A DNA stretch of 64,000 nt from Sphingorhabdus wooponensis (GCF_003933235.1 NZ_RWJI01000001.1:1060001-1124000), one strand, 5' to 3'. Counted from the stretch's first letter, positions 35,075 through 49,117 are shown. Translations and numbers: made by a program. The notes: generated by a model from the letters alone, not told the origin.

Positions 35075-36082
35075 ATGACATCCTACTCTTTTCTGGATCT
35101 GGTGCCTGTTGTGGAAAGCGGATCGGTCGCAAGCGCGCTCGCCAATGCGGCGGACCTTGCGGCATATGCCGAAAAACTTGGCTTTACCCGTTATTGGGTT
35201 GCTGAACATCACGGCATGCGCGGCATTGCAAGCGCCGCCACCAGCGTGGTGATCGGGCATATTGCCGCCGCAACGCAGACTATCCGCGTTGGCTCCGGCG
35301 GTATAATGTTGCCCAACCATGCGCCCTTGGTCATTGCCGAGCAGTTTGGCACGTTGGACGCGCTTTATCCGGGGCGGATTGATCTGGGCCTTGGCCGCGC
35401 GCCCGGGAGCGACCAGCACGTTGCCGCCGCAATCCGGCGGACGCTCGACAGCGATCCCAATGCATTCCCGCGCGATGAGATGGAATTGCAAAGCTATTTC
35501 GCCGATGATGGCAAAACGGGTATTGTCGCAACGCCGGGTGCAGGCGCTGACGTGCAAATCTACATTTTGGGCAGCAGCCTGTATGGCGCGCAGGTGGCCG
35601 CGGCTTTGGGTCTGCCCTTCGCCTTCGCCAGCCATTTTGCGCCACAGATGCTGGATGAGGCGCTGCATATCTATCGCAGCCATTTCCGCTCAAGCGCCGT
35701 GCTTGACGCGCCGCACGCGATAGCCGCGTTCAACATCATCGCTGCCGACAGCGATGCGGAAGGCGAATTTTTAGCGAGTTCGTTGATGCAAAGCTTCGTT
35801 GCTTTGCGCACCGGTAACCCGCGCCAATTGCCACCGCCTGTGGAGGGCTATGTCGCGTCCCTGCCCCCGCATTTTGCATCGGCGTTGAATGATGTTCTGT
35901 CCGCCAGCGCCATCGGCGCGGCTGACACTGTAAAATCCGCGGTTCAAGCGTTTCAGGCGCGAACGCAGGCCGACGAAATCATCGTCGCCTGTTCGGTTTT
36001 CGACCATGAAAAGCGCAAACGGAGCTTGGAAATTACCGCCACCGTTTTTGCAGAAATCAATACACCCGCGGCTTCGGCTTGA
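35075..36082 (+). CDS. Luciferase-like monooxygenase (LLM) class flavin oxidoreductase
   Basis: The 335-residue TIM-barrel flavoprotein contains [56 protein letters not shown] and [20 protein letters not shown], the pattern of the widespread YhbW-like group (alkanal monooxygenase alpha-like). The natural substrate is unknown for most members. It ends 26 bp inside the end of sdhA (convergent). Confidence 0.9.
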   Translation: MTSYSFLDLVPVVESGSVASALANAADLAAYAEKLGFTRYWVAEHHGMRGIASAATSVVIGHIAAATQTIRVGSGGIMLPNHAPLVIAEQFGTLDALYPGRIDLGLGRAPGSDQHVAAAIRRTLDSDPNAFPRDEMELQSYFADDGKTGIVATPGAGADVQIYILGSSLYGAQVAAALGLPFAFASHFAPQMLDEALHIYRSHFRSSAVLDAPHAIAAFNIIAADSDAEGEFLASSLMQSFVALRTGNPRQLPPPVEGYVASLPPHFASALNDVLSASAIGAADTVKSAVQAFQARTQADEIIVACSVFDHEKRKRSLEITATVFAEINTPAASA

Positions 36083-37859
36083 TATACTCGGCCTCGTCGG
36101 TGAGCGTGTAATCATGCACCGGGCGGTAGTCGATCTTGACCTTACCGCCGGAACCACCCCAACCGTCAAACCATGACGCCGTGTGCTTCATCCAATTGGC
36201 ATCATCGCGCTCGGGGAAATCTTCGTGCGCATGGGCGCCGCGGCTTTCCTTACGGTTGTTTGCGCTTTCGATCGTGCAGACTGCTTGCGCCATAAGGTTA
36301 TCGAGCTCTAGCGTTTCGATAAGATCGGTGTTCCAGATTAGGCTGCGGTCGGTCACATGCACGTCGGCGAGACGCTTATTGACCTTCTGCATTTCAACGA
36401 CGCCTTCTTCCAACAACGCGGTGTCGCGGAATACGGCAGCATGCTTTTGCATTGTCCGCTGCATTTGCAAACGGATGTCTGCAGTCGGCGATCCACCCTT
36501 TGCATTGCGGAACTTGTCGACACGCGCGAGTGCAAGGTCAGCAGCGTCCGCAGGCAATGCCTTATGCGGCGCGCCGGGGGTCAGGGTCGATTTCAAATGC
36601 AAGCCCGTTGCACGGCCGAACACAACAAGGTCAATCAACGAGTTTGAACCCAGACGGTTGGCGCCATGCACCGAAACGCAAGCGGCTTCTCCAACGGCAT
36701 ACAGGCCCTGAACTATGACTTCAGGATCATCGCCCACCTTGTTGACGACTTGGCCATGATAATTGCACGGAATACCGCCCATATTATAGTGAACCGTTGG
36801 TGTCACAGGCAAAGGTTGGCGGGTCAGGTCGACGCCAGCAAAAATCTTACCGCTTTCGGTGATGCCGGGCAAACGCTGCGCCAATACCGCAGGGTCGATA
36901 TGATCGAGGTGCAGGTAAATATGGTCCTTATGTTCGCCAACACCCCGCCCTTCGCGCATTTCAAGTGCCATCGAACGGCTGACCACGTCGCGTGAGGCAA
37001 GGTCTTTTGCCGATGGGGCATAACGCTCCATAAAGCGTTCACCTTCGCTGTTGGTCAGGTAACCGCCCTCGCCGCGTGCACCCTCGGTGATGAGGACGCC
37101 AGCACCATAAATACCCGTTGGGTGGAACTGGACGAATTCCATGTCTTGCAATGGCAAGCCAGCGCGCAACACCATGCCGCCGCCATCGCCCGTGCAAGTG
37201 TGCGCCGAGGTTGCGGAGAAATAGGCGCGGCCATAGCCGCCGGTTGCCAGCACGACAGCGTGGCTCTTAAACCGGTGGATGCTGCCATCTTCCATGCACA
37301 TGGCGATCACGCCGCGGCATTCGCCATTTTCCATGATGAGGTCGAGCGCGAAATATTCGATGAAGAAATCCGCGTCATATTTCAGGCTTTGTTGATACAA
37401 AGCATGCAACATGGCGTGACCGGTACGGTCGGCAGCAGCAGCCGTACGCTGAACGGGTGGGCCCTCGCCCATATTCTGCATATGGCCGCCAAAGGGGCGT
37501 TGATAGATAGTGCCATCGGCGTTGCGCGAGAATGGCACACCGGCATGTTCCAATTCGTAGACCGCCGCAGGTGCCTCACGCACCATATATTCGATGGCAT
37601 CTTGGTCGCCGAGCCAATCGGAGCCCTTGACCGTGTCATACATATGCCAGGTCCAATGGTCTGGCGAGTTATTGCCTAGCGATGCCGCGATACCGCCCTG
37701 CGCTGCGACAGTATGCGAACGCGTTGGGAAGACTTTAGTAATACACGCGGTTTTCAAACCTGCTTCCGCACTGCCCATGGTGGCGCGCAGACCCGACCCG
37801 CCGGCGCCAACGACGACGGTGTCATATGTGTGGTCGATAATCTTATAAGCGTCTGACAT
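36057..37859 (-). CDS. sdhA: Succinate dehydrogenase flavoprotein subunit
   Basis: The 600-residue subunit binds FAD covalently: [19 protein letters not shown] at the N-terminus, [17 protein letters not shown] with the His that carries FAD near 48, the active-site region [20 protein letters not shown], and [20 protein letters not shown]. It oxidises succinate to fumarate in the TCA cycle and respiratory complex II. Its start overlaps the sdhD stop. Directly downstream is an unrelated convergent gene, so sdhB is not adjacent. Confidence 0.96.
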   Translation of the reverse strand: MSDAYKIIDHTYDTVVVGAGGSGLRATMGSAEAGLKTACITKVFPTRSHTVAAQGGIAASLGNNSPDHWTWHMYDTVKGSDWLGDQDAIEYMVREAPAAVYELEHAGVPFSRNADGTIYQRPFGGHMQNMGEGPPVQRTAAAADRTGHAMLHALYQQSLKYDADFFIEYFALDLIMENGECRGVIAMCMEDGSIHRFKSHAVVLATGGYGRAYFSATSAHTCTGDGGGMVLRAGLPLQDMEFVQFHPTGIYGAGVLITEGARGEGGYLTNSEGERFMERYAPSAKDLASRDVVSRSMALEMREGRGVGEHKDHIYLHLDHIDPAVLAQRLPGITESGKIFAGVDLTRQPLPVTPTVHYNMGGIPCNYHGQVVNKVGDDPEVIVQGLYAVGEAACVSVHGANRLGSNSLIDLVVFGRATGLHLKSTLTPGAPHKALPADAADLALARVDKFRNAKGGSPTADIRLQMQRTMQKHAAVFRDTALLEEGVVEMQKVNKRLADVHVTDRSLIWNTDLIETLELDNLMAQAVCTIESANNRKESRGAHAHEDFPERDDANWMKHTASWFDGWGGSGGKVKIDYRPVHDYTLTDEAEYIKPKPRVY

Positions 37860-38248
37860 CAGGCGGGAGCTCCGGTAAATGCGAGTTTTGCAACGACGAA
37901 AATGCCGAATACGGCGCTGGCGATGACGTAAAAGTTTAACAGCGCCATGGCCGCGAACTTCAGGCCGTCATCATGGACATAATCCTCAATCAACACCTGA
38001 AGGCCCAAGCGGGCATGCACGAATATATTGGCAATCATCAAGATCATGGGAACGGCAACCAATGGCTGCGCCAACCACTGCGCCAAGGCCGCTTGATCAA
38101 AACTTGGGATCATAAACAACGACGCAACGAACCAAGTGGTCAGCAGGACATTGCCAATCGCTGTCAAACGCTGCTTCAGCCAATGTTCGCCGCCATGCTT
38201 GGCCGAACCTAGGCCACGGACGCGACCGATATTTGTTCTACTGTCCAT
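37859..38248 (-). CDS. sdhD: Succinate dehydrogenase membrane anchor subunit
   Basis: From ATG 38248, 129 residues with three membrane helices: [40 protein letters not shown] and [20 protein letters not shown]. The [16 protein letters not shown] loop with heme-ligand His region is typical of SdhD. It shares base 38248 with the sdhC stop. A longer frame to 38335 lies within sdhC and is rejected. Confidence 0.92.
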   Translation of the reverse strand: MDSRTNIGRVRGLGSAKHGGEHWLKQRLTAIGNVLLTTWFVASLFMIPSFDQAALAQWLAQPLVAVPMILMIANIFVHARLGLQVLIEDYVHDDGLKFAAMALLNFYVIASAVFGIFVVAKLAFTGAPA

Positions 38249-38691
38249 CACAAAACTCCAAGAAAGCGCGATGCCACAAACAAGGCGACCAATGCAGTTG
38301 CAAAAATGGCTGCAACAAATGCAACCGATGCCCACAGTCGGTTGGTCTTCAATTCATAGCCAGCGCCAATGTCGAGCACGAGGTGACGAAGCCCCGACGC
38401 CAAATGTTGAAAGAAGCTGAAGGTCACGGCCAGAGCCACAAGGCGGAAGAACCAGTTGCTGGCAACTTGCAATACCGTGCCATCGGCACCTGCCGAAACG
38501 ACATATTGCTGGAACGTGGCATAGCTTTCTGCGCCACCCCCGATAGCCGACAGCCACCACAACAAAGTCATCATTCCAGCAGTCGCGAGAACAAAGCCTG
38601 TCGCGCGGTGGAAGATCGAGATGGCCATTTGCGGCGACCAACGATACACCTGCAAATGCGGTGACAGTGGCCGGTTAGGGTTTTTCGCCAT
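38248..38691 (-). CDS. sdhC: Succinate dehydrogenase cytochrome b556 subunit
   Basis: I use ATG 38691 (147 residues; MAKNPNRPLSPHLQVYRW) since the ATG at 38709 lacks a ribosome binding site. It has the SdhC signature SPHLQVYRWSPQMAISIFHR, three helices and the heme-ligating HLASGLRHLVLDIG. With SdhD it anchors complex II and reduces quinone. Confidence 0.93.
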   Translation of the reverse strand: MAKNPNRPLSPHLQVYRWSPQMAISIFHRATGFVLATAGMMTLLWWLSAIGGGAESYATFQQYVVSAGADGTVLQVASNWFFRLVALAVTFSFFQHLASGLRHLVLDIGAGYELKTNRLWASVAFVAAIFATALVALFVASRFLGVL

Positions 38692-38854
38692 AATTTTAGC
38701 GTCCTTCATAAATGCAAGCGGTCGACGTTGCCACGCTCTTTAATCGAATAACGCCGCCTTGCAAGGCCTGCGCATTGCGAAACACGCAATCGGCTGACCA
38801 ATTTCTTCAATAACTTTGGTTGAACTTTCGGCTGCGCTGTGAAAAGCAGCGCGC

Positions 38855-39547
38855 ATGAAAACGCATATTTTGATCACCGGCGCCTCGCGCGGAATTGGCG
38901 CAGCAATCGCCGCAAGCTTTGACCCTGCCACAACGAAGGTCGTTGCCTTGTCCAGCAAGGATGGCGACTTGAATGACCCCGCGGTTCCCGCGCTGCTGTG
39001 GGCACAGGCGCTTGAGCGTTTGGACGGCCGGATTGACGTCCTCATCAACAATGCAGGCGTCTTCGAAGCAAACTTGCTTGCACGGCCCGACGAGGCATGG
39101 CTGGAAAGCTGGAACCGCACGCTGCAGATTAACCTGACGGCCAGCGCGGACCTGTGCCGCCGCGCGGTGCTGCATTGGCAAGCCAGCGGCGCGTCAGGCC
39201 GTATCGTCAACATCGCGAGCCGCGCCGCATATCGCGGCGATAGCCCTGCCCATTGGCATTATGCCGCATCAAAGGCAGGCATGGTCGCGATGACCAAGAC
39301 CATCGCGCGGGCCTATGCCAAAGAGGGTATTTATGCCTTCACCATCTGCCCCGGCTTCACGATGACAGGTATGGCGGAAGACTATCTGGAGAGCCGCGGC
39401 GGCGATAAATTGCTGGCCGACATCCCCTTGGGCAAAGTCGCCGACCCCGAAGAGGTCGCAGTCATGGCGAAATTCTGCGCTTTGGAAGCGCCACCATCGA
39501 TGACCGGCGCGGTGCTCGACGTAAATGGCGCCAGCTATGTCCGGTGA
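38855..39547 (+). CDS. Short-chain dehydrogenase/reductase
   Basis: A 230-residue SDR: MKTHILITGASRGIGAAIAA (cofactor motif), LINNAGVFEANLLARPDEAW, RIVNIASRAAYRGDSPAHWH with the catalytic Ser, HYAASKAG (YxxxK), and a C-terminal MTGAVLDVNGASYVR. Similar to 3-oxoacyl-ACP reductase-like SDRs; the substrate is unknown. Its end overlaps the prmA start by 11 bp, so they are cotranscribed. Confidence 0.88.
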   Translation: MKTHILITGASRGIGAAIAASFDPATTKVVALSSKDGDLNDPAVPALLWAQALERLDGRIDVLINNAGVFEANLLARPDEAWLESWNRTLQINLTASADLCRRAVLHWQASGASGRIVNIASRAAYRGDSPAHWHYAASKAGMVAMTKTIARAYAKEGIYAFTICPGFTMTGMAEDYLESRGGDKLLADIPLGKVADPEEVAVMAKFCALEAPPSMTGAVLDVNGASYVR

Positions 39548-40517
39548 TTGGAAAGTCCAATTTCCCTGCACCCGTGCAGAGGCGGAGGCCATACATGAAG
39601 ACGATGAATGGCTGGCGTCGCTCGACCCCATGCCCTCTATCGTGGCGGATGAAGTTGAGGCGTTTAACGATAATAAATGGCAGTTAAATGCCTATTTTGC
39701 AGGCAAACCGACGAAGGCGGTTATCAAGTCCATTCATGATCGCTTGGCCAGCGCTGCACATGTAAATCCAATCGTCGAAGAACTGCCCGATGCGGACTGG
39801 GTCGTGATGAGTCAACAAGGGTTGGAACCAGTCCATGCAGGCCGTTTTTACGTGCACACCAGTTCGAACAAAGGGAGCGTTCCCAAAGGCGCAACGCCGT
39901 TCCTGATTGAGGCGAGCCGCGCTTTTGGTACAGGTGGCCATGAAACCACGACCGGCTGCCTAAACATGCTCGACAATATGAAGCGCGCAGGCAAGCGCTT
40001 TGACGTCATCGCAGATATCGGCACGGGCACGGGGCTGCTCGCCTTTGCCGCACATCGTCTGTGGCCAAAGGCCTATTTGACCGCGTCCGACATTGATCCA
40101 GTCAGTGTTGAGGTCACAGCGGACAATGCGCAGGTCAATAACGTGCCCTGCGGCGTTTCTCAGGGACAACTGGCGCTTTGTGCAGCCGAAGGCACCGCGC
40201 ACCCACTCATTATCGCACGGGCGCCGTACGACCTTGTTACGGCCAATATTCTTGCTGGCCCCCTGATTGAGCTTGCGCCGTCGATTGCAAATATATTGCG
40301 CGACAATGGTTCATTGATATTAGCGGGGCTGCTGAATACCCAAATAGAGGCTGTATTACGCGCCTACAAACGCCAGGGCTTCCGCCTCGAAAAGCGAACC
40401 GATTTTGGTGACTGGCCGTGCCTATGGCTCGTAAAGCGCCGCACTTATGGTTGGAAACGCCCCGTGCGCGCCACTGGCCGCACGAGCCAGCCCCCTGGAG
40501 ATTTCGGCACATGGTAG
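39537..40517 (+). CDS. prmA: Ribosomal protein L11 methyltransferase
   Basis: A 326-residue SAM-dependent enzyme; the ATG at 39537 overlaps the end of the SDR gene. It contains the PrmA motifs: EASRAFGTGGHETTTGCLNM, IADIGTGTGLLAFAAHRLWP (SAM motif I), TASDIDPVSVEVTADNAQVN and LVTANILAGPLIELAPSI (NxL). It trimethylates ribosomal protein L11 at several sites. A 25-residue Arg-rich tail (WKRPVRATGRTSQPPGDFG) goes beyond the usual end. Confidence 0.9.
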   Translation: MSGDWKVQFPCTRAEAEAIHEDDEWLASLDPMPSIVADEVEAFNDNKWQLNAYFAGKPTKAVIKSIHDRLASAAHVNPIVEELPDADWVVMSQQGLEPVHAGRFYVHTSSNKGSVPKGATPFLIEASRAFGTGGHETTTGCLNMLDNMKRAGKRFDVIADIGTGTGLLAFAAHRLWPKAYLTASDIDPVSVEVTADNAQVNNVPCGVSQGQLALCAAEGTAHPLIIARAPYDLVTANILAGPLIELAPSIANILRDNGSLILAGLLNTQIEAVLRAYKRQGFRLEKRTDFGDWPCLWLVKRRTYGWKRPVRATGRTSQPPGDFGTW

Positions 40518-40528
40518 CGCCAAGTTAG

Positions 40529-41398
40529 TCAGCGACCGGCTTCCAACGCATATGCTTGCGTACCACGCGTGATCAGCACATCATTTGGTAATAGTTCACT
40601 GGCATTTATGTCGGGCAGCGTTTCCAGTTGCGCATAAAGCGGCGCGAAGTCGGTCTCGAGCGTGACGTTCAGCAATTGGTCGATGCTCGAAATCACAAAA
40701 TAGCTCTGCTGAAAATCGTCAATCCGGTAATGCGTACGCATAACCCGAAGCAAATCGAACGCAATCCGGTTCGGGCTTGGATCATCCAATGCAAAGATGC
40801 TTTCGGCATAGCTGGAGAGTATCCCCGCACCATAAATGCGCAGGCCGTCGGCTTGCTGGATTAGACCAAACTCCACCGTATACCAATATAGCCGCGCCAG
40901 ATGGTCGAGCGCACCATAGCCCAACGACCGCAGCCCGCCTTTGCCATAGGCCACCATATAATCGGCAAATACCGGATCGGCGAGCATCGGCACATGGCCA
41001 AATACATCGTGAAAGACATCTGGTTCTTGCAGATAATCCAGCTGGTCTGGTGTCCGAATGAAATTACCGGCGGGAAAGCGGCGGTTGGCCAGATGGTCAA
41101 AAAACACATCATCCGGCACAAGGCCGGGAACCGCCAGTATCTGCCACCCAGTCGCCGCCATCAACCGCGCATTCAATTCGCGATAATCGGGAATGCCGGG
41201 GCGGGAAAGCTTGAGCACATCAATACCGCGCATAAACGCATCGGCCGCTCGCCCGGGGAGCATCGCCGATTGCCTTGCAAACAGACGGTCCCACATCGCA
41301 TGCTCATCCGCGCTGAACTTCTCCCAATTTTGGGGTACCGTCCAATCGGCCTGCGCGCCAGCGGGTGGCGTTTCATAAACGTGGCTAATTGGGTCCAT
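40529..41398 (-). CDS. phhA: Phenylalanine 4-monooxygenase
   Basis: The 289-residue enzyme belongs to the pterin-dependent aromatic amino acid hydroxylases. Iron ligands are seen in EPDVFHDVFGHVPML (two His) and YWYTVEFGL (Glu). It converts phenylalanine to tyrosine using tetrahydrobiopterin or -monapterin and O2. The start at ATG 41398 is at the normal family N-terminus (YETPPAGAQADWTVPQNW). It is a single-gene unit; the 71-bp gap to ligA holds its promoter. Confidence 0.94.
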   Translation of the reverse strand: MDPISHVYETPPAGAQADWTVPQNWEKFSADEHAMWDRLFARQSAMLPGRAADAFMRGIDVLKLSRPGIPDYRELNARLMAATGWQILAVPGLVPDDVFFDHLANRRFPAGNFIRTPDQLDYLQEPDVFHDVFGHVPMLADPVFADYMVAYGKGGLRSLGYGALDHLARLYWYTVEFGLIQQADGLRIYGAGILSSYAESIFALDDPSPNRIAFDLLRVMRTHYRIDDFQQSYFVISSIDQLLNVTLETDFAPLYAQLETLPDINASELLPNDVLITRGTQAYALEAGR

Positions 41399-41469
41399 GA
41401 CAACTGGTTACACTTGAAACCAGATTACAGCAACTGCTGTCGCTTATTCTGCACCGCCAAGAAGCACTC

Positions 41470-44074
<2,605 letters not shown>

Positions 44075-44078
<4 letters not shown>

Positions 44079-45730
44079 ACGGTCTCCAATAATCGCACAG
44101 CCTGCGCCCGTGCCTCATCTGTTATCTCTGCGCCGGACAGCATGCGGGCGATTTCTTGGCGGCGGGCTTCGGCGTCGAGCAAGGTGACTCCAGTGCGGGT
44201 CACGGTGCCTTGGTTCGATTTCGCAATAAAATAATGCGCTTTGCCTTTGGCGGCGACCTGCGGGCTATGTGTGACGGCCAATAACTGTGTGCGTGTCGCA
44301 AGACGCGCAAGGCGTTCGCCAATCGCCGCAGCAACGGCGCCGCCCACGCCCCGGTCGATTTCGTCGAAAATAATCGTGGCAGCGCCGCCCTCTTCGGCCA
44401 ATGCGACCTTCAACGCCAGAATGAAGCGTGACAATTCCCCGCCCGATGCGATCTTCGCCAAGGGTGCGAAAGGTGCGCCGGGGTTGGTCGAAATCAAAAA
44501 TTCGACACGGTCCATACCAAAGGCCGTCCAGCGATCTTCCGGCAATCGCTCAACCGCAGTCTGAAATTGCGCCGCATCCAACTTTAACGGCGCCAGTTCA
44601 TTCTTCACCGCAACGTCCAACTTGGCCGCAGCCGCCGTACGGACCGCAGACAATGCGGTAGCGGACTCGACATAGGCACAGTGCTTGGCCTTGACCTCAG
44701 CCTCCAGCACCGCAAGCCCCTCGCCACCTGCCTGTATCGACTGCAATTGCGCCGTCAGCTTTTCCTGCAAAGCGATAATACCGTCGGGCGCTATATTATG
44801 CTTGCGGGCCAATGCGCGCAGCTCAAACAAGCGCTCCTCAATCTCATCAAGTCGTGCGGGTTCATATTCAATCGCGCGCGCGGCAGCGTTCAATTTACCT
44901 TCGGCCTCGCTCGCCTCAATCACCGCGCGGTCCAATGCGGTCAGCGCTTCGGCCAATAAGGGGTGCGCGTCGGCCAGACGATCCAGTTTGCGCGCCGCAC
45001 CACGGATAAGCGCCAAGCCACTTTTCGGGCCATCAAAGCTTTCCAGCACAGCTTTCAGGTCTTCGGCAATGCGCTCGCCCTTTTGCATGTCGGACCGCTC
45101 ACCCGCGAGCTGCTCTTCCTCGCCCGGTTGCGGATGGAACGCGGCGAGTTCGGCCACGGCATGCTCCAGCCATTCGCGGTCGCGCGCTGCGTTTTCGAGC
45201 GCCTCACGCGCAATATCCAAACGCGATTTGGCATCCTGCCATGCGGCAAAATTGGCCGACACGGTTGCGGTGTCACTCCGGCCAAAGGCGTCCAGCAATC
45301 CGCGATGTCCGCGCGGGTTCAACATGCCGCGATCATCATGTTGGCCGTGAATTTCAACCAATGCCGCGCCCAATTCCCGCAAAAGCGCGGCTGAACAAGG
45401 TTGGTCGTTGATAAACGCCTTGCTGCCGCCATCGGCCTTCACAGAGCGGCGGATGATTAACGGCTCATTGCCATCAATATCAATGTCATTATCGGCCAAG
45501 AAAGCCGCGACATGAGCGGGTGTATCAAAGCTTGCCGTCACCTGTGCTTTTTCGGCGCCGGACCGCACCAAACCGCTATCGGCGCGGGCGCCAAGGGCAA
45601 GGCCAAGCGCATCCAGCAATATAGATTTACCGGCCCCAGTCTCACCGGTGAGCACGCCAAGCCCGCTTGCAAATTCCAAGTCCAGTGCCTCGATCAGCAC
45701 GACATCGCGGATCGATAGCCCCGTTAGCAT
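44075..45730 (-). CDS. recN: DNA repair protein RecN
   Basis: The 551-residue SMC-like ATPase has Walker A GETGAGKSILLDALG near 31-45, long coiled coils with EIHGQHDDRG between, signature SGGELSRFILALKVALAEEG and Walker B TIIFDEIDRGVGGAVA. It acts in recombinational repair of double-strand breaks. It follows bamD after 4 bp. Confidence 0.95.
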
Positions 45731-45734
45731 GGCA

Positions 45735-46529
45735 TTACGCGGCGGGTGCGTTCTTCTGTATCAAATTATAGGCACGCGCATACCATTCGCTGCCGGGATA
45801 ATTGGCACCGAGTACGGCCGCAGCCTTCTTCGCTTCTTCAGGCACGCCCATGGCAAGATAGCTTTCGGTCAGACGATATAGCGCCTCTGGTGCGTGGGTC
45901 GTGGTGTCATATTTGTCGATCACCTCACGGAAGCGCAAAGATGACGCGAGCCACAAGGCACGGCGTTGGTAGAAACGGCCAATTTCCATTTCTTTGCCGG
46001 CCAGATGGTCGCGGACAAGGTCAATCTTCAACGTGGCATCCGACGCATAACGCGAATTGGGGTACCGGCGCTGCACTTCGCCCAAAGCGGCCAATGCCTG
46101 TTCCGAAATCTTCTGGTCACGCGTAACGTCGCTGATCTGCTCATAATAAGACAAAGCGATCAGATAATATGCGTAAGACGCATCCTTATTACCCGGATGG
46201 ATTGACAAGAAACGGCGCGACGATTGGATCGACTCATTATATTTCTGCGCCATATAATAGCTAAACGCGCTCATTAGCTGCGCACGGCGGGCCCATGGCG
46301 AATAAGGATGCTGACGCTCTACCTCGTCAAATAACGCCGCAGCAACTTCATATTGCTTGTTATCCAGCTTGTCCTTTGCCGCCGAATACAGCGTATTTAC
46401 GTCGCGCGCGACATAACGGGTGTTGCTACCCGGCTTTGCTCCGCCACCACCTAGACCGAGCATAGCGCAGCCGGAAAGCAGGGAAGATGCGGCCAATAGC
46501 GCAACGGGCATAAGGAATTTTTTGTTCAT
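45735..46529 (-). CDS. bamD: Outer membrane protein assembly factor BamD
   Basis: A 264-residue lipoprotein (lipobox LLSGC near residue 21) with five TPR-like repeats: TLYSAAKDKLDNKQYEVAAA, FDEVERQHPYSPWARRAQLM, YNESIQSSRRFLSIHPGNKD and LALGEVQRRYPNSRYASDA-like segments. BamD is the essential lipoprotein of the BAM complex that inserts outer-membrane barrels. First gene of the bamD-recN-hypothetical-ligA run. Confidence 0.94.
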   Translation of the reverse strand: MNKKFLMPVALLAASSLLSGCAMLGLGGGGAKPGSNTRYVARDVNTLYSAAKDKLDNKQYEVAAALFDEVERQHPYSPWARRAQLMSAFSYYMAQKYNESIQSSRRFLSIHPGNKDASYAYYLIALSYYEQISDVTRDQKISEQALAALGEVQRRYPNSRYASDATLKIDLVRDHLAGKEMEIGRFYQRRALWLASSLRFREVIDKYDTTTHAPEALYRLTESYLAMGVPEEAKKAAAVLGANYPGSEWYARAYNLIQKNAPAA

Positions 46530-46651
46530 GAATGTTCCCTAGATAATCTTGTCCGCCCCGCCAAGCCTTTTGCTTGGCACGGCACATAAACTCACATCAA
46601 GCGTGGCCGAAATATGCTGTATCGGTGATGAACTACGACCCTAATGGCCAT

Positions 46652-46682
46652 AAAAAAAGGGGCCGCCGAAGCCGCCCCTTTC
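46652..46682 (-). terminator. Rho-independent terminator of pnp
   Basis: On the minus strand AAAGGGGC pairs with GCCCCTTT around an inner GC-TTCG-GC tetraloop hairpin (one G-G mismatch), followed by a run of T. It begins about 20 bp after the pnp stop codon. Confidence 0.85.
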
Positions 46683-46702
46683 CTCTCCAATCGTTTACGG
46701 AT

Positions 46703-49024
46703 TTAATCTTTCAAGAAAGCTGGCACATGGTCGGGATCGCCCCCGCCCTTGTTTTCGCCCTCTGAACGCTCTTGGCGGGGGCCACGGTCGCCGCGGCCTT
46801 CACCACGTCCGCCATCACGGCGTGGGCCACGGTCGCCACGGCCTTCGCCGCGTCCACCACCGCCGCCTTCACGACGGGGACCACGATCGCTGCGCTCGCT
46901 CTTTTCGCGGGGCGGGCGTGTGTCTTCCAGCTCTTCACCGGTTTCCTGGTCTACGACACGCATCGACAGGCGCACCTTGCCGCGTGGGTCGATTTCAAGA
47001 ACCTTGACCTTAACATCCATGCCTTCGCTGACGACGTCCGTCACCTTCTCAACGCGCTCATTGCGCATTTCGCTGACGTGGACGAGACCGTCCTTGCCAC
47101 CCATGAAGTTTACGAATGCGCCGAAATCAACGAGATTGACGACCTTACCGTCATAAATCTTGCCTACTTCTGCTTCTTCAACGATGCCCGAAATCCACTT
47201 ACGGGCCGCTTCGATCTGCGCGATGTCAGACGACGAAATCTTGATAAGACCTTCGTCATCAATGTCGACCTTCGCGCCGGTGGTCGCGACGATTTCGCGA
47301 ATAACCTTGCCGCCGGTGCCGATGATGTCGCGGATCTTCGCTTTGTCGATCTGCATCGTTTCAATGCGCGGCGCATGCGCGGACAATTCGCCGCGAGCTT
47401 CACCCAATGCCTTGGCCATTTCACCAAGGATATGCGCGCGGCCTTCCTTGGCTTGGTTCAATGCAGCTTCAAAGATTTCGCGGGTAATACCGGCAATCTT
47501 AATGTCCATCTGCATCGTGGTGATGCCTTCAGACGTACCAGCTACCTTGAAATCCATATCGCCGAGATGATCTTCGTCACCCAAGATATCCGAAAGGACT
47601 GCGAAATCCTTGCCTTCTAGGATCAAGCCCATCGCAATACCTGAAACCGGACGCTTGATAGGAACGCCAGCGTCCATCATCGCAAGGCTTCCGCCGCACA
47701 CCGATGCCATCGACGACGAACCATTGGATTCGGTAATGTCGCTGGTGATACGGATTGTGTAGGGAAACTCTTCCTTGGAAGGCAACACAGCGTGCAGCGC
47801 GCGCCATGCAAGCTTACCATGGCCGATGTCGCGGCGGCTTGGTGCGCCAAAGCGACCAACTTCACCAACGCTATAAGGTGGGAAGTTGTAATGCAGCATG
47901 AAGTTTTCATAATGCAGACCGCCAAGGCCATCGATCATCTGCTCTGCATCCTTGGTGCCCAAAGTGCAGGTTGCGATGGTCTGGGTTTCACCACGAGTGA
48001 ACAACGCCGAACCATGTGAACGTGGCAAGAAGTGCGTTTCCGCCAAAATTGGACGGATTTGCGAAGTGGTGCGTCCGTCGATACGTGTGCCGTCCTTAAG
48101 GATGGCGCCGCGCACAATTTCAGCTTCCAGCTTCTTCATCAACTTGCCAGCAGCAAGCTGATCTTGCGGTGCAGCATCAACAAACGCTTCCTTGGCCTTT
48201 GCGCGCGCCGCGTTCAACGCGTTGCTACGTGCCGACTTGTCGGTCAACTTGTATGCAGCGGCAATATCCTTGCCGATCAGCTTCTTCAGCTTTTCCTTAG
48301 CGGCAGACAAATCAGCCTGCTCTGCCATCGCCCAAGGCTCCTTCGCAGCTTGCTCAGCAAGCTTGATGATAGCCTTAACGACTTCCTTACACGCATCATG
48401 CGCAAACAGGACGGCACCCAGCATGATTTCTTCCGAAAGCTCATTGGCTTCGGATTCCACCATCATCACCGCGTCATATGTTGCGGCAACAACGAGGTCG
48501 AGGTCGCCTTCGGCAACCTGCGCGTCAGTTGGGTTCAGGATATATTCGCCGTTCAGGTAACCAACGCGTGCTGCGCCGATTGGCCCCATGAATGGAACGC
48601 CCGAAATGGTCATTGCGGCCGACGCGGCAACAAGTGCCAAAATGTCAGGCTCATTCTCGCCATCATAGCTAAGAACCTGCGCAATTGCGTTAATTTCGTT
48701 GTAGAAACCTTCTGGGAACAGCGGGCGAAGTGGACGGTCGATCAGACGCGAAACCAGCGTTTCCTTTTCAGTTGCTCCACGTTCACGCTTGAAAAAGCCA
48801 CCGGGAATACGGCCAGCTGCGGAATATTTTTCTTGATAGTGAACGGTGAGCGGGAAGAAATCCTGGCCATCTTTCACAGACTTTGCGGCGGTAACCGCGC
48901 AAAGCACAACAGTTTCGCCAAGCGATGCCATAACAGCGCCGTCAGCTTGACGGGCAACTTTGCCCGTTTCGAGTGTCAGGGTTTGTCCGCCCCACTCGAT
49001 GGATACAGTCTTCGTATTAAACAT
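46703..49024 (-). CDS. pnp: Polynucleotide phosphorylase
   Basis: From ATG 49024 the protein has 773 residues: two RNase PH domains, then KH ([19 protein letters not shown] near 555-573) and S1 ([20 protein letters not shown] near 619-638). It degrades RNA 3' to 5' by phosphorolysis and is a degradosome component. The last about 80 residues are an unusual Arg/Gly/Asp repeat tail (units such as [12 protein letters not shown]), likely RNA-binding. It follows rpsO, the conserved order. Confidence 0.96.
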   Translation of the reverse strand: MFNTKTVSIEWGGQTLTLETGKVARQADGAVMASLGETVVLCAVTAAKSVKDGQDFFPLTVHYQEKYSAAGRIPGGFFKRERGATEKETLVSRLIDRPLRPLFPEGFYNEINAIAQVLSYDGENEPDILALVAASAAMTISGVPFMGPIGAARVGYLNGEYILNPTDAQVAEGDLDLVVAATYDAVMMVESEANELSEEIMLGAVLFAHDACKEVVKAIIKLAEQAAKEPWAMAEQADLSAAKEKLKKLIGKDIAAAYKLTDKSARSNALNAARAKAKEAFVDAAPQDQLAAGKLMKKLEAEIVRGAILKDGTRIDGRTTSQIRPILAETHFLPRSHGSALFTRGETQTIATCTLGTKDAEQMIDGLGGLHYENFMLHYNFPPYSVGEVGRFGAPSRRDIGHGKLAWRALHAVLPSKEEFPYTIRITSDITESNGSSSMASVCGGSLAMMDAGVPIKRPVSGIAMGLILEGKDFAVLSDILGDEDHLGDMDFKVAGTSEGITTMQMDIKIAGITREIFEAALNQAKEGRAHILGEMAKALGEARGELSAHAPRIETMQIDKAKIRDIIGTGGKVIREIVATTGAKVDIDDEGLIKISSSDIAQIEAARKWISGIVEEAEVGKIYDGKVVNLVDFGAFVNFMGGKDGLVHVSEMRNERVEKVTDVVSEGMDVKVKVLEIDPRGKVRLSMRVVDQETGEELEDTRPPREKSERSDRGPRREGGGGGRGEGRGDRGPRRDGGRGEGRGDRGPRQERSEGENKGGGDPDHVPAFLKD

Positions 49025-49085
49025 AAATTTTCCTTTGACCCGCATGCCCAATGCGATGCGGGGCCTCTTGAGTTGCGGAATTACC

Positions 49086-49117
49086 GATCCGCCGCGGATG
49101 GGGCATTTTCGAGCCCC
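49086..49117 (-). promoter_or_regulatory. Hairpins in the pnp 5' leader
   Basis: Between rpsO and pnp the transcript can form GGGGC/GCCCC (49100-49117) and ATCCG/CGGAT (49087-49099) hairpins. In E. coli the pnp leader is a RNase III-processed hairpin used for autoregulation; a similar role here is inference. Confidence 0.35.

Noticed and set aside
46772-47620. 282-codon plus-strand frame over the pnp tail
   Set aside because: Reflects the repeated RGD codons of pnp read in antisense; no start signal.
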